From Prevotella sp. P5-108 (lineage in GTDB: Bacteria; Bacteroidota; Bacteroidia; Bacteroidales; Bacteroidaceae): a stretch of 64,000 nucleotides of DNA. The notes under the pieces were generated by a model. That model made no database searches, was not told where the DNA came from, and saw only the letters and a program-made list of their open reading frames with translations. Shown piece after piece: positions 9,190 to 17,937 of this stretch (its first letter is position 1; each line of letters begins with the position of its first letter). The position numbers and the translations under genes were made by a program. The stretch lies in contig NZ_NPJJ01000053.1 in assembly GCF_002251385.1 (NCBI RefSeq), positions 38,129 to 102,128 on the forward strand, read 5' to 3'.

Positions 9190-11247
9190 TTAGTTGATTG
9201 GAACATCGAATGTCAAACCACTCTGCCATGTGAGGTCAACAGAAAGACCGAGCTGGAGCTTAGAGGCACGGAGGTCAGGAATAGTGACGTATGCGTTCTT
9301 CAAGCTATTAATAGTGAAGTTGGCAGTAGTTGTGTAGTCCTGAATGAATACACGGTTTACATTTGTTGCAGGGAAGTTAGACTTAGTAGTCTCAGGCCAA
9401 TTTATTGAACCTGATGCTGTACCACCTGTATTATTGTCATTTGGATCCAACTTTGCCACAAGATAGAACTTCTGTCCAGGAGCAATGCGACCATCTACCC
9501 CAAAGAATTCTTCTTTATCATTGACAAGCTCCAATGCAATGTTGACAGCGGGCTGCTTTCCATCAGTTGCATCAGAAACATAGTTATCAAAAACCAAAGT
9601 ATAGTTCTTTGATGATTCTGAATTACGTTTTGCCCAAACACCATTAGAAGATGCATCAACAGACAAATCATTGTCATATACAACATACTTCTGGTCATTT
9701 GACTTAGGATTAAGGAAATCCCAACCGACTGTCTTTGACTGACCACCAATAAGAATACCTGTTACATGGAATCCACCAGTTGGTATTGTTATCTGTTGAT
9801 TAGAACTTTCCGAGTTCATTGCAGCGGAGTTGTCTTCAAGATATGCTTTATCAGCACACTTAACTGTAGTTGCAAGACATGCCACACCATAATTAATATT
9901 ATATTGAAGAGCTACTGAACGAGAGTTGCTATTAACTGTTTTAGTCCAGTCCCTGAAGTTTCCTGTTGATGCATTCCAAACTCCATCCCAATTAGCGACT
10001 GTAGTTGGCCAAACATCAGTTCCTGTACCAGTTGTGGCAATTTCTTTAGTAGTTGCACGTGCAGGAGTATGTACAAAGTATGTAAGCGCAGCTGGATATG
10101 TAACATTATTCACGTCAAATGCAACATTAGCATTAGTTCCAGTGGACCCTGCATTTCCTACATTACCGTTGGTTACATATTCAAATTTATTAGTGGTATC
10201 AAAAGTCAACTGGGCAGCACCTTCAGGAAGTCCGTATGTTGCGGGGAAAGTGCTATATTTATCAACGAGTCCATCATACTCTAACTTATAGCCAGTAGTA
10301 TTACCCTTAGTGTCTTGCTCTGCTGTTGCCTTGACTTTAATTGTACCACTTGCATTAGTAATATTATCCTTTATAGCACCTGCAAGTCCCTTAACGTCAT
10401 TGTCAGAAGACGAGCTAAGGTTTTCGCAAATCTCATACAACTGCTTCAATGTGAAAAGAATTGCATTAGCAGAACCTCCACGAGCACCATTTGAACCAAC
10501 AGAGGTGAAATTTGTATATGCAGTTTTTAAAGTCTGCCATTTTGATTCATCGCCAAGCGAAGCCCATGTACTTGTCGTACTTGTTGAATTAGTATATGAA
10601 CTATTTACGATTGCATCAAGATAATCAGAAAACTCCTTAGCTGTTGTTGTATAACCACTATTTTCGCTGAGTGTAGTTACCAAAGAATACTCGATGTTAG
10701 CTAAAGTCTGTCCACTTTCAATGGTATGTGTTGCTAATGTTCCTTTACTAAATCTATCTTTATTGTTAGATGAGCCAATAGGACCGGTTCCATAGAATAA
10801 GAACTGACTTGTTCCTACTGGGATATATACGTCAGTATAAATCTTGCTGGATTGAGTATCAGAAATATCAGAAGCATTAAGTTGTGCGAGTGTAATAACC
10901 TGATCCAGCTGAATGTTAGAAGTTCTTTGTGCAGAAGAAGTAGTAACATTAAAAACATCAGCCTCTTTAAAAGTAAGAAGATTGATATTATTCATACCAA
11001 GGAATGTACCTGTATTACTATTAGTACCACTTCCATTCTGAGTATTTCCACCAGTCATACGGGTTGAGGTCTTTCCTGAAACAGGCGTTGCGATATTAAT
11101 CGCAAACTGGGTCTTCACGCTCTTACCGTCATACGTGGGGTTGACGGGAGCATCTGTTACGTCGTCGGAGGACGAGCAGGCTACGAAACCTGCGGTTGAC
11201 AACAGTGCTATCGCACCGTTGAGAACGTAATGATTAATTTTCTTCAT
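9190..11247 (-). CDS. Mfa1-type major fimbrial subunit (fimbrillin) lipoprotein
   Basis: 685 residues. Signal peptide with lipobox AGFVACSSSDD (Cys 24), then KTQFAINIATPV, a first N-terminal strand, and STRMTGGNT, where an Arg likely marks the protease site that frees the assembly groove. The C-terminus (SLKNAYVTIPDL ... LTWQSGLTFDVPIN) has the closing strands seen in Mfa1/FimA-type subunits. It is longer than P. gingivalis Mfa1 (about 560) because of Ser/Thr/Asn-rich inserted loops around residues 60-330. It should form the fimbrial shaft outside the cell. It lies 35 bp downstream of the DUF3868/OmpA gene. Polymerisation by donor-strand exchange is family knowledge, not visible here. Confidence 0.8.
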   Translation of the reverse strand: MKKINHYVLNGAIALLSTAGFVACSSSDDVTDAPVNPTYDGKSVKTQFAINIATPVSGKTSTRMTGGNTQNGSGTNSNTGTFLGMNNINLLTFKEADVFNVTTSSAQRTSNIQLDQVITLAQLNASDISDTQSSKIYTDVYIPVGTSQFLFYGTGPIGSSNNKDRFSKGTLATHTIESGQTLANIEYSLVTTLSENSGYTTTAKEFSDYLDAIVNSSYTNSTSTTSTWASLGDESKWQTLKTAYTNFTSVGSNGARGGSANAILFTLKQLYEICENLSSSSDNDVKGLAGAIKDNITNASGTIKVKATAEQDTKGNTTGYKLEYDGLVDKYSTFPATYGLPEGAAQLTFDTTNKFEYVTNGNVGNAGSTGTNANVAFDVNNVTYPAALTYFVHTPARATTKEIATTGTGTDVWPTTVANWDGVWNASTGNFRDWTKTVNSNSRSVALQYNINYGVACLATTVKCADKAYLEDNSAAMNSESSNQQITIPTGGFHVTGILIGGQSKTVGWDFLNPKSNDQKYVVYDNDLSVDASSNGVWAKRNSESSKNYTLVFDNYVSDATDGKQPAVNIALELVNDKEEFFGVDGRIAPGQKFYLVAKLDPNDNNTGGTASGSINWPETTKSNFPATNVNRVFIQDYTTTANFTINSLKNAYVTIPDLRASKLQLGLSVDLTWQSGLTFDVPIN

Positions 11248-11282
11248 AACTTTTTGTATAATTAAATATTGTATATAATTGA

Positions 11283-12617
11283 TTATTCAAGTTGTTCTGC
11301 ATTGCGGCGGGCATCCTCGTTACCTGAGGCTGCGGCACGGCGGAAGCGGCAGAGAGCCTCTTGCTTGTCGCCCGTCATGTAGAGGGCTACACCGAGGGCG
11401 TTCTGGGCGCGCTCGTCCTGCTCTACGGTGCGGAGCATCGTCAGTGCCTCGGCATAACGTTCCTCACGCAACAGCTCTGAGGCACGGTTGATAACCGCGG
11501 CGGCTGAATCGGGCACGTAGTCGTAATATATGCGGATGTATCCTGAATTACGCTGGTCGCTCAGCACGTTGTCCTTCAAGTATTTATATGTCTTTCCCCT
11601 GTTCAGCCGCTTCATCTTGCGCTCACGCTCGTCGGGGTTCTTCTCGGTGTCGATGATATTGAGTAGCTGGTCGCGTCCCTCTATATTGCTGTCGGCAATC
11701 TGGTCGCGCAGCTCTGTCCATGCCTCACCGCCGTTGCATAGCTCAAACATGGCATTGCCTGTCTTTACCCTCTGCTTGATATAGTCGCGCAGGGCGGCAG
11801 CACGGTTCTGACCCAAGAGGTTGTTGCGCTTCACGCTTCCCTCGGGCGAGGCAAGACCGATAATCTGTATGAGCTTTACGCTCGACGTGGAGTCAGCCAT
11901 AATCTGGCGAGTGATGCTCACGATGGTGTCGAGAGTGGCGGCATTGTCGCGGAAATCGTGCAGCAGTGTCCACTTGTCCAAGGGGAAGAAGACATACAAG
12001 GCTCCCTCCTCCTTGCGCAGTATGCGGCTGCTGTCGTAAGGACGATACTGGGATATATGCTGAAGCACGGGATTGTTGCGCTGTAGCTCGCCCGCCTTGC
12101 CGGTGTTGTCCTCAACCGGGGAGAACACGGGATGGAAGGGACGCTCGCAGAGGAAACTGTCGCAGCAAAGGACTACGGCAGGACTTACCTCGCAGCAACC
12201 CTCCCCCTCTACTGACGTGCAGAGCTGAAGTGTGGAGCCTACTACCCAGGGATAGCGGTCGGTGGGCAGATAGGCGGTGCGAGTGATGACTGAGTCGATA
12301 CCCGAAGGCACATACGAGGGTACAGTGGCATTGCGGTCGCCAAGCACCACGCGGCGGCGCAGCTTCTTGGCATTGAGCTTGCCGCGCACAGTGACTGACT
12401 CCTCAAAGATGGTGTCGGTGCCACAGGTGAAGAGCGGAGTCACCTGATAGGAATAGTCGGATGCCGGCTGAGGCAGGGTGAAGGAATAGCGGACACGGTA
12501 GCCATTGCCCTCGCGCTCCACACCGTCAACACGCAGTGACATCTGCGGTGACGTCTGCGATATGGCATCTATACATGCCATAACCGTGAGAGTGATAATC
12601 AGAAAAAATCTTTTCAT
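11283..12617 (-). CDS. DUF3868 domain protein with C-terminal OmpA-like domain
   Basis: 444 residues with a signal peptide (about 1-20, DAISQTSPQ). The N-terminal half resembles DUF3868 (RVDGVEREGNGYRVRYSF and a GTDTIFEESVTVRG strand pair). Residues about 205-345 look like an OmpA/MotB-type fold (VFFPLDKWTLLHDFRDNA, IIGLASPEGSVKRNNLLGQN, RAAALRDYI), with the NxxLGxxRA helix that contacts peptidoglycan. The tail (about 370-444) is helical and TPR-like (RYAEALTMLRTVEQ). DUF3868 and DUF3575 proteins commonly precede fimbrial genes in Bacteroides and Prevotella; an envelope-anchoring or assembly role is inferred from that. Spacing is 20 bp after the DUF3575 gene, so they should be co-transcribed. 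Confidence 0.75.
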   Translation of the reverse strand: MKRFFLIITLTVMACIDAISQTSPQMSLRVDGVEREGNGYRVRYSFTLPQPASDYSYQVTPLFTCGTDTIFEESVTVRGKLNAKKLRRRVVLGDRNATVPSYVPSGIDSVITRTAYLPTDRYPWVVGSTLQLCTSVEGEGCCEVSPAVVLCCDSFLCERPFHPVFSPVEDNTGKAGELQRNNPVLQHISQYRPYDSSRILRKEEGALYVFFPLDKWTLLHDFRDNAATLDTIVSITRQIMADSTSSVKLIQIIGLASPEGSVKRNNLLGQNRAAALRDYIKQRVKTGNAMFELCNGGEAWTELRDQIADSNIEGRDQLLNIIDTEKNPDERERKMKRLNRGKTYKYLKDNVLSDQRNSGYIRIYYDYVPDSAAAVINRASELLREERYAEALTMLRTVEQDERAQNALGVALYMTGDKQEALCRFRRAAASGNEDARRNAEQLE

Positions 12618-12637
12618 AAATATATCCTTTCCTTACC

Positions 12638-13270
12638 TTATTTTATTATATACACTATGTTCAACGCCAACTTGGGCAGAACAAGAAACTTGTTGTCGGA
12701 ACCAAGGTAGGTGCCGCACTTAGGGGAGTAGTACCTGTCAGACCAGGTATAGCCGAGGTCGAGACCCGCCTCAGCCTCAAGACTCCAATGGGGAGAGAGT
12801 ATCCACGAATAACCGTAGGATGCACCTATGGCGGCAAGGTCGCCCTGTCGGCGCTCACCGTCAACACCACCATAAAGTCCAAAGGGAAACTTGATGTCGC
12901 TTACGTTATAATGCACATAAGCTATGTTTGCTCCGAAGTAATGTCCTGAGAATGATTCGCACAACCAGTAGCGAAGTTGTGGGGCAACAAGCAGATGCTT
13001 GAGTTTCTTGTTGTCGGAAAAAGACCATGGGTTAAGGGCAACATTTATCCCGGCTGTCCATTTGTTGGATAGCCTTACCTCTATAGCTGCATTGGGAGTT
13101 GTGGTGGCGTCATAAAGGATGTTGCTTTTCAAAGCCAAGCCTTGTGCTTTTATGGTTGAAGTGTTACCCATCAACAATAACAACATCAACAATATTACCT
13201 TTATCCCTATTGTCTTGCATTTGCTCATTGCATCTGTTTTTAATAATACCTTATTCTGTTCATTTATCAT
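12638..13270 (-). CDS. DUF3575 family outer-membrane protein
   Basis: 210 residues. The core (LALKSNILYDATTTPNAAIE, then WTAGINVALNPWSF, LRYWLCESFSGHYFGANI, YGYSWILSPHWSLEAEAG, YTWSDRY) matches the DUF3575 pattern: alternating strands of a small outer-membrane barrel. A start at 13,228 (MSKCKT, 14 codons in) would leave a cleaner signal peptide; the longer start is kept because nothing excludes it. First gene of the fimbria operon: a TAACTTTG promoter box lies at 13,359-13,366 on the same strand. Its function is unknown in the family. Confidence 0.8.
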   Translation of the reverse strand: MINEQNKVLLKTDAMSKCKTIGIKVILLMLLLLMGNTSTIKAQGLALKSNILYDATTTPNAAIEVRLSNKWTAGINVALNPWSFSDNKKLKHLLVAPQLRYWLCESFSGHYFGANIAYVHYNVSDIKFPFGLYGGVDGERRQGDLAAIGASYGYSWILSPHWSLEAEAGLDLGYTWSDRYYSPKCGTYLGSDNKFLVLPKLALNIVYIIK

Positions 13271-13358
13271 CGACCTCCCAGTAATGGTTTACGGTATGAT
13301 GCGACAGGTTTATTTGTCGATTAAGTTGCTACGCAACGGTTTTCCTAAATTGACGGTG

Positions 13359-13366
13359 CAAAGTTA
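13359..13366 (-). promoter_or_regulatory. -7 box TAACTTTG for the fimbria operon
   Basis: Exact match to the Bacteroidetes TAnnTTTG box, about 90-130 bp before the DUF3575 start. No TTTG element is seen 19-21 bp upstream. Confidence 0.5.
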
Positions 13367-13689
13367 CTGAACTTTTTTGTATTGCTGATGATTTCTGCAA
13401 AGTTTTTGATGCATTGAAAAAAAAATTGGCGCTTTAGGCAGAAAGAAAGCGCAAATACCAGCGTGAAAGCCGCATGTCAAAGGCGGAAATCATGGTGATA
13501 ATGATTCTCTTTCATTCATCAGGGTATCGCTGCTTGAAGCATTTTCGTCGAACTCACGTTAATTATGTACAAAGTTATGCGATTATTTGTAAAATCTATC
13601 CTTTCTGTCCTTTTTTTTTCATTTTTGCAGCATTTTTAGGCAAAAACGGCGGCCATCGTCGCGTTTTCTGCCATTCCAAGCAGTTTATT

Positions 13690-14115
13690 TTGAGACCATT
13701 TGCACATCGCCCGCTTGCGCAAAAAGTTGCGCAACCCTTGTCCCGACGACCTGCGACATTGGCGCAAATTTGTCGCAGACATCCTCCGTCTTCTTCGCCA
13801 CATCCTCCGTCCTCTTTGCCGATAGTCTTCAACTTCTCCGCCGCTTCATCCGTCTTGACCGCCATATCCTCCATCTTGCCGCTGCCCCCATTCAGCTTCT
13901 CCGCCGCTCCGGCTGTCTTGCTCGCCATTCTGACCCTCCTGTCCGCCACCGCGCCAATCTTGCCCGCTACCAACTATATGTTGATTTCAGGGCATGAAAT
14001 AATGATTGCAAAGCATGATTTCCTTATTTCGTGCCCCGAAACGACTGTTTCGCGCCTTGCAATTATCCTCAAGAGGGCTGCGGGCGCAATGGCGCTGGTG
14101 TCGGCGCAAGGCGTC
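13690..14115. repeat. Long degenerate 21-bp tandem array
   Basis: About 20 units in a constant 21-bp phase. Examples: ATCCTCCGTC at 13,781 and 13,802, continuing through CTTCATCCGTCTTG at 13,844, and, in the same phase, related blocks with GGCATGAAAT, AGCATGATTT and GCCCCGAAAC (about 13,989-14,060). The sequence changes along the array while the period holds. It lies in the 1.5-kb divergent spacer between the fimbria operon and the susC-like gene. The remaining spacer parts (13,367-13,690 and 14,116-14,580) show no recognisable gene. Confidence 0.75.
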
Positions 14116-14580
14116 GCGTACGCGAGCGATAGAGTAATTACTATTAATAGAATATAGTTAAACATATTTAATTTCGCCGTCATCCCTCCGCATCTCTTTT
14201 CCCCTCTGCAGCATGGCCGAGATGGCTCTGGCTGCCAGCCTTTGACTCCCGCCCGCATCTCGGGCGTGGTTGTTGTTGGTGAAAGTATAAGTATTTGTAA
14301 TACAATATGAAGCACGTTACGCAGAATGTGCGCTCTGCCAATCGTCAAGTAGCTGCGCCCGTCTTGCCGACCATCACGCTTGGCATCAAAGTCATCTCTG
14401 CGCCCGCCGCGCGCGTGTTTATGATTGTTAACAATCACCGCGCTTGATGTGTTAATTGTTGCAAATGCCCCCAGAGCCATCTCTGCTCCTTTTTTCCATC
14501 CCTTCTGTCGTTACCTCTCCATTGCAGGACGATTGAAAAAACACTAAATGCACGTCTGAAATTCATCACGACCTTGGTGG

Positions 14581-14624
14581 AATTGTGTGCTGTGTACGCA
14601 CACAGCGATTCCGACCACACAATT
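14581..14624. promoter_or_regulatory. Nested dyad upstream of the susC-like gene
   Basis: AATTGTGTG (14,581-14,589) is inverted at 14,616-14,624, and inside it GCTGTGT (14,589-14,595) pairs with ACACAGC (14,600-14,606). It ends 32 bp before the -33 box, a fitting place for an activator or repressor site. The protein that would bind it is unknown. Confidence 0.4.
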
Positions 14625-14656
14625 TTGCGTTAAAAGCGAAAAAAAGTTCATGAAAA

Positions 14657-14689
14657 TTTGCACGGGAATTATATTTTTTGTTAAATTTG
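14657..14689 (+). promoter_or_regulatory. Promoter of the glycan-uptake operon
   Basis: TTTG at 14,657-14,660, 21 bp, then TAAATTTG at 14,682-14,689: a full Bacteroidetes housekeeping promoter. The expected start near 14,696 gives a leader of about 120 nt. Confidence 0.75.
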
Positions 14690-14818
14690 CGGCCATAAAA
14701 CCAACGTATGCTAAACTCGGACGCGTCCAGGACCAGCCCAACGCAATAAAACCTCATTATAAAAAATTGAAGAATTAGCACTAAACGTCTATTCTTATAT
14801 GTCTAACTTAAAATAATA

Positions 14819-17800
14819 ATGTTCAACGCTATGAATGAAAAGCAATTGTTAAGATTGTGCTTTTCTGCAGCCTTGTGCATGGGTGCTCTGAGTGTCAGTG
14901 CCGCTTCTACGGAAGCCACAGGCAGCTCCTACTCTGTACAGCAGGCTAATGTAAAGCAGGTTAGCGGACAGGTACTCGACGAGAACGGCGAGCCCATCAT
15001 CGGAGCAACCGTTACCTTGAAGGGAACCAAGACCGCAGTGCCAACCGACGTAGATGGTAACTTCTCATTGAAGGCTCCAGCAGGTAGTAAACTTGTCATT
15101 ACCTATCTGGGTTACTCCACCGTAGAAGTCAATGCCGGTGAAGGCATCAAAGTAACCATGAAGCCCGATACCGAGGTGCTGAATGAAGTTGTGGTAACAG
15201 CTCTGGGTATCAAGAAAGAAGCCAAATCACTTTCGTACAACGTACAGCAGCTTGGCGGAGATGCTGTAACAAAAGTCAAGGATGCCAACTTTGTCAACTC
15301 TCTCAATGGTAAAGTAGCGGGTGTCCAGTTTACTACAGGTTCTGCCGGCGTCGGCGGTTCTACCCGTGTCGTTATGCGTGGTGCCAAGTCACTCACCGGC
15401 AACAACGGCGTACTCTATGTCATCGACGGTATACCCATGAATGACCTCAAGGGTAGCCAGCCCGAGGGAATCTTCGAGGGTGCCGGCCAGACAGGTGATG
15501 CCGTGTCTACCATGAACCCCGATGACATCGAGAGCATCAACGTGCTCACCGGTCCTTCGGCTGCCGCCCTCTATGGTGCCAACGCCGCCAACGGTGTCAT
15601 CCTCGTTACCACCAAGAAGGGTAAGAAGGGTCATATGGACGTTACCTACAGCGGCAGCTTCCAGTTTTCTGAGCCCTTTGTGATGCACGAGTTCCAGAAC
15701 CAGTATGGTCCTACCGAGGCCAACTCCTACTTCAGCTGGGGTAGCAAGCTCGCCACTCCTTCAAGCTATAGCCCTAAAGATTTCTTCCAGACCGGTACCA
15801 ACATCTCTAATAATGTAAGCCTCTCTGTAGGTTCTGACCACAACCAGACCTATCTCTCTTTGGGTTCGACCAATGCCCAGGGCATCATCCACAGCAATGA
15901 CCTGGACCGTTACAATGTAGCTTTCCGCAACACCACAACTGCATTGAACGACAAGCTGACCATCGACTTCAGCTATATGCTCTCTACCGCCAAGGAGCAG
16001 AACATGCTGTCACAGGGACAGTATCACAACCCGCTGGTTGCCGTCTACCTCTTCCCCGCAGGCGACGACTTCAGCAAGCTCGGCTACTATGAGCGCTATG
16101 ATACCAACCGCAACTTCCCAGTACAGTACTGGCCCTACGCCAACGATATGAGTATGGAGAACCCCTACTGGCAGACTGAGCGCGAGCGCTATATCAACCA
16201 CAAGACCCGCAATCAGATCTCGCTCTCTCTCAACTACAAGATCAACAGCTGGCTCGACGTGACCGGTCGTGTGAAGTACGACAACAGCCACAACCGCTCC
16301 GAGTACAAGTTCTTCGCTTCTACCAACCAGTTGTATGCCTCTAAGTATGGCGCATACAAGAATCTGACCGAAGACTATACCACACTCTACGCCGAGGCAT
16401 TCCTCAAGGCCAACAAGTATTTCTGCAATGAGACATGGAATGTGTCTGGTGTGCTGGGTACCAATTATACCCAGAACGACTACAAGCCTTTCGGTTTTGA
16501 GGGCCATCTGCTGGGTACCCCCAATATCTTCACCTTTGAAAACGTGAAGACCAGCGATGCCACCTTCAAGAAATATCAGGATGACGGCTACCGTACCCGT
16601 CTGGAGAGCGTATTCGCTACTGCCCAGGTAGGCTACAAGGGTATGGCTTATGTAGACCTCACTGCCCGCAATGACTGGTCATCCAAGCTCGAAGACAATT
16701 TCTTCTACTGGTCTGCCGGTATCTCTGGCATCTGGACCGACATCTTCCCTGTCATCAAGAGCAACAAGTGGCTCAACTACTTCAAGACCCGCCTCTCTTA
16801 TGCTGAGGTAGGTAATGAGCCTAACAATCCTTATCTCAAGCGCGGCGGTTACACCATCAACCCCACTACCGGTCGCCCTGAGACCACTACCGTCTTCTAT
16901 GATGACCTCAAGCCCGAGCGCACCAAGTCTTGGGAGTTGGGTCTCGACTTCGTCCTCTTCCAGAACAAGTTGAAGGTCAACGCCACTCTCTATAAGTCGG
17001 CTACCTATGACCAGTTCTTCAACGTGCCTATGTCTTCATCTACCGGTTATACCAGCATCTGGACCAACGGTGGCCGCGTAGACAACAAGGGTATCGAACT
17101 CTCTGCCCGCTTCAGCCAGCCACTCGGCCCCGTAGACTGGGAGACCTATATGACCTGGACTCTCAACCGCAACGAAATCAAGGAGATGCTCCACGGATGG
17201 AAGAACCCCATCGACGGACAACTCTACGACCTCGACGTGATGTATCCCGCCAGCACTTCAGGTTATCAGAACCGTCTGCAGGTAGGTGGCTCTATGAGCG
17301 ACATCTGGGTACGCACACTCAAGACCGACGAGCACGGAGCCATCTATGTCGACTCTGACACCAAGACCGTAGAGGCCAGCCCCAACGGCAACCAGTATTA
17401 TGCTTATGCCGGCAAGGCCACACCTAACTACAACCTCTCTTGGGGCAATAGCTTCAGCTGGAAGGGTCTCAACCTCAGCTTCCTCTTCACTTACCGCAAT
17501 GGTGGCGTGGTAGTCTCTGAGACACAGGCCATCCTCGACTACTATGGCGCTTCCAAGGCTTCTCAGGATGCCCGCAACAACGGTGGTGCTATCGTCAATG
17601 GCAAGCCCATCCCCGCTCAGGCTTACTATCAGGTAGTGGGTAACCCCACCAAGACCATCGATGCCATGTACACCTACAGTGCTACCAACCTGCGTCTGCA
17701 GGAACTGAGCCTCGGCTATGATGTGCCAATCACCAAGTATGTCAACTGGATCAAGGGTCTCAACCTCTCATTTGTAGCCCACAACCTGTGGATGCTCTAC

Positions 17801-17920
17801 AACAAGGCTCCATTTGATCCTGAACTTACATCCAACACAGGAACCTATTATCAGGGCGTAGACTACTTCATGCAGCCAAGCCTCCGCAACTTAGGTTTCT
17901 CTGTTAAAGTTAAATTCTAA
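14819..17920 (+). CDS. SusC/RagA-family TonB-dependent outer-membrane transporter
   Basis: 1,033 residues. Signal peptide (about 1-30; a start at 14,831 is possible), then a carboxypeptidase-D-like domain at about 47-105 (VSGQVLDENGEPIIGATVTL ... VITYLGYSTVEV), a TonB-box-like EVVVTALGI near 125, a plug domain (SLNGKVAGVQ, VLYVIDGIPMND, SINVLTGPSAAALYG) and a beta-barrel ending in FSVKVKF. It imports oligosaccharides across the outer membrane with its SusD partner, using the proton motive force through TonB/ExbBD. It is the first gene of a five-gene plus-strand operon with 17-32-bp gaps. Substrate is not readable from the sequence; the neighbouring GH18 suggests GlcNAc-containing glycans such as N-glycans. 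Confidence 0.95.
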   Translation: MFNAMNEKQLLRLCFSAALCMGALSVSAASTEATGSSYSVQQANVKQVSGQVLDENGEPIIGATVTLKGTKTAVPTDVDGNFSLKAPAGSKLVITYLGYSTVEVNAGEGIKVTMKPDTEVLNEVVVTALGIKKEAKSLSYNVQQLGGDAVTKVKDANFVNSLNGKVAGVQFTTGSAGVGGSTRVVMRGAKSLTGNNGVLYVIDGIPMNDLKGSQPEGIFEGAGQTGDAVSTMNPDDIESINVLTGPSAAALYGANAANGVILVTTKKGKKGHMDVTYSGSFQFSEPFVMHEFQNQYGPTEANSYFSWGSKLATPSSYSPKDFFQTGTNISNNVSLSVGSDHNQTYLSLGSTNAQGIIHSNDLDRYNVAFRNTTTALNDKLTIDFSYMLSTAKEQNMLSQGQYHNPLVAVYLFPAGDDFSKLGYYERYDTNRNFPVQYWPYANDMSMENPYWQTERERYINHKTRNQISLSLNYKINSWLDVTGRVKYDNSHNRSEYKFFASTNQLYASKYGAYKNLTEDYTTLYAEAFLKANKYFCNETWNVSGVLGTNYTQNDYKPFGFEGHLLGTPNIFTFENVKTSDATFKKYQDDGYRTRLESVFATAQVGYKGMAYVDLTARNDWSSKLEDNFFYWSAGISGIWTDIFPVIKSNKWLNYFKTRLSYAEVGNEPNNPYLKRGGYTINPTTGRPETTTVFYDDLKPERTKSWELGLDFVLFQNKLKVNATLYKSATYDQFFNVPMSSSTGYTSIWTNGGRVDNKGIELSARFSQPLGPVDWETYMTWTLNRNEIKEMLHGWKNPIDGQLYDLDVMYPASTSGYQNRLQVGGSMSDIWVRTLKTDEHGAIYVDSDTKTVEASPNGNQYYAYAGKATPNYNLSWGNSFSWKGLNLSFLFTYRNGGVVVSETQAILDYYGASKASQDARNNGGAIVNGKPIPAQAYYQVVGNPTKTIDAMYTYSATNLRLQELSLGYDVPITKYVNWIKGLNLSFVAHNLWMLYNKAPFDPELTSNTGTYYQGVDYFMQPSLRNLGFSVKVKF

Positions 17921-17937
17921 CAAGGAGATAATACACT

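Noticed and set aside
13474..14157. A 227-codon plus-strand frame and a 125-codon minus-strand frame in the divergent spacer
   Set aside because: Both run through a 21-bp tandem array, which keeps frames open because 21 is divisible by three. No conserved domain, promoter or start signal fits.
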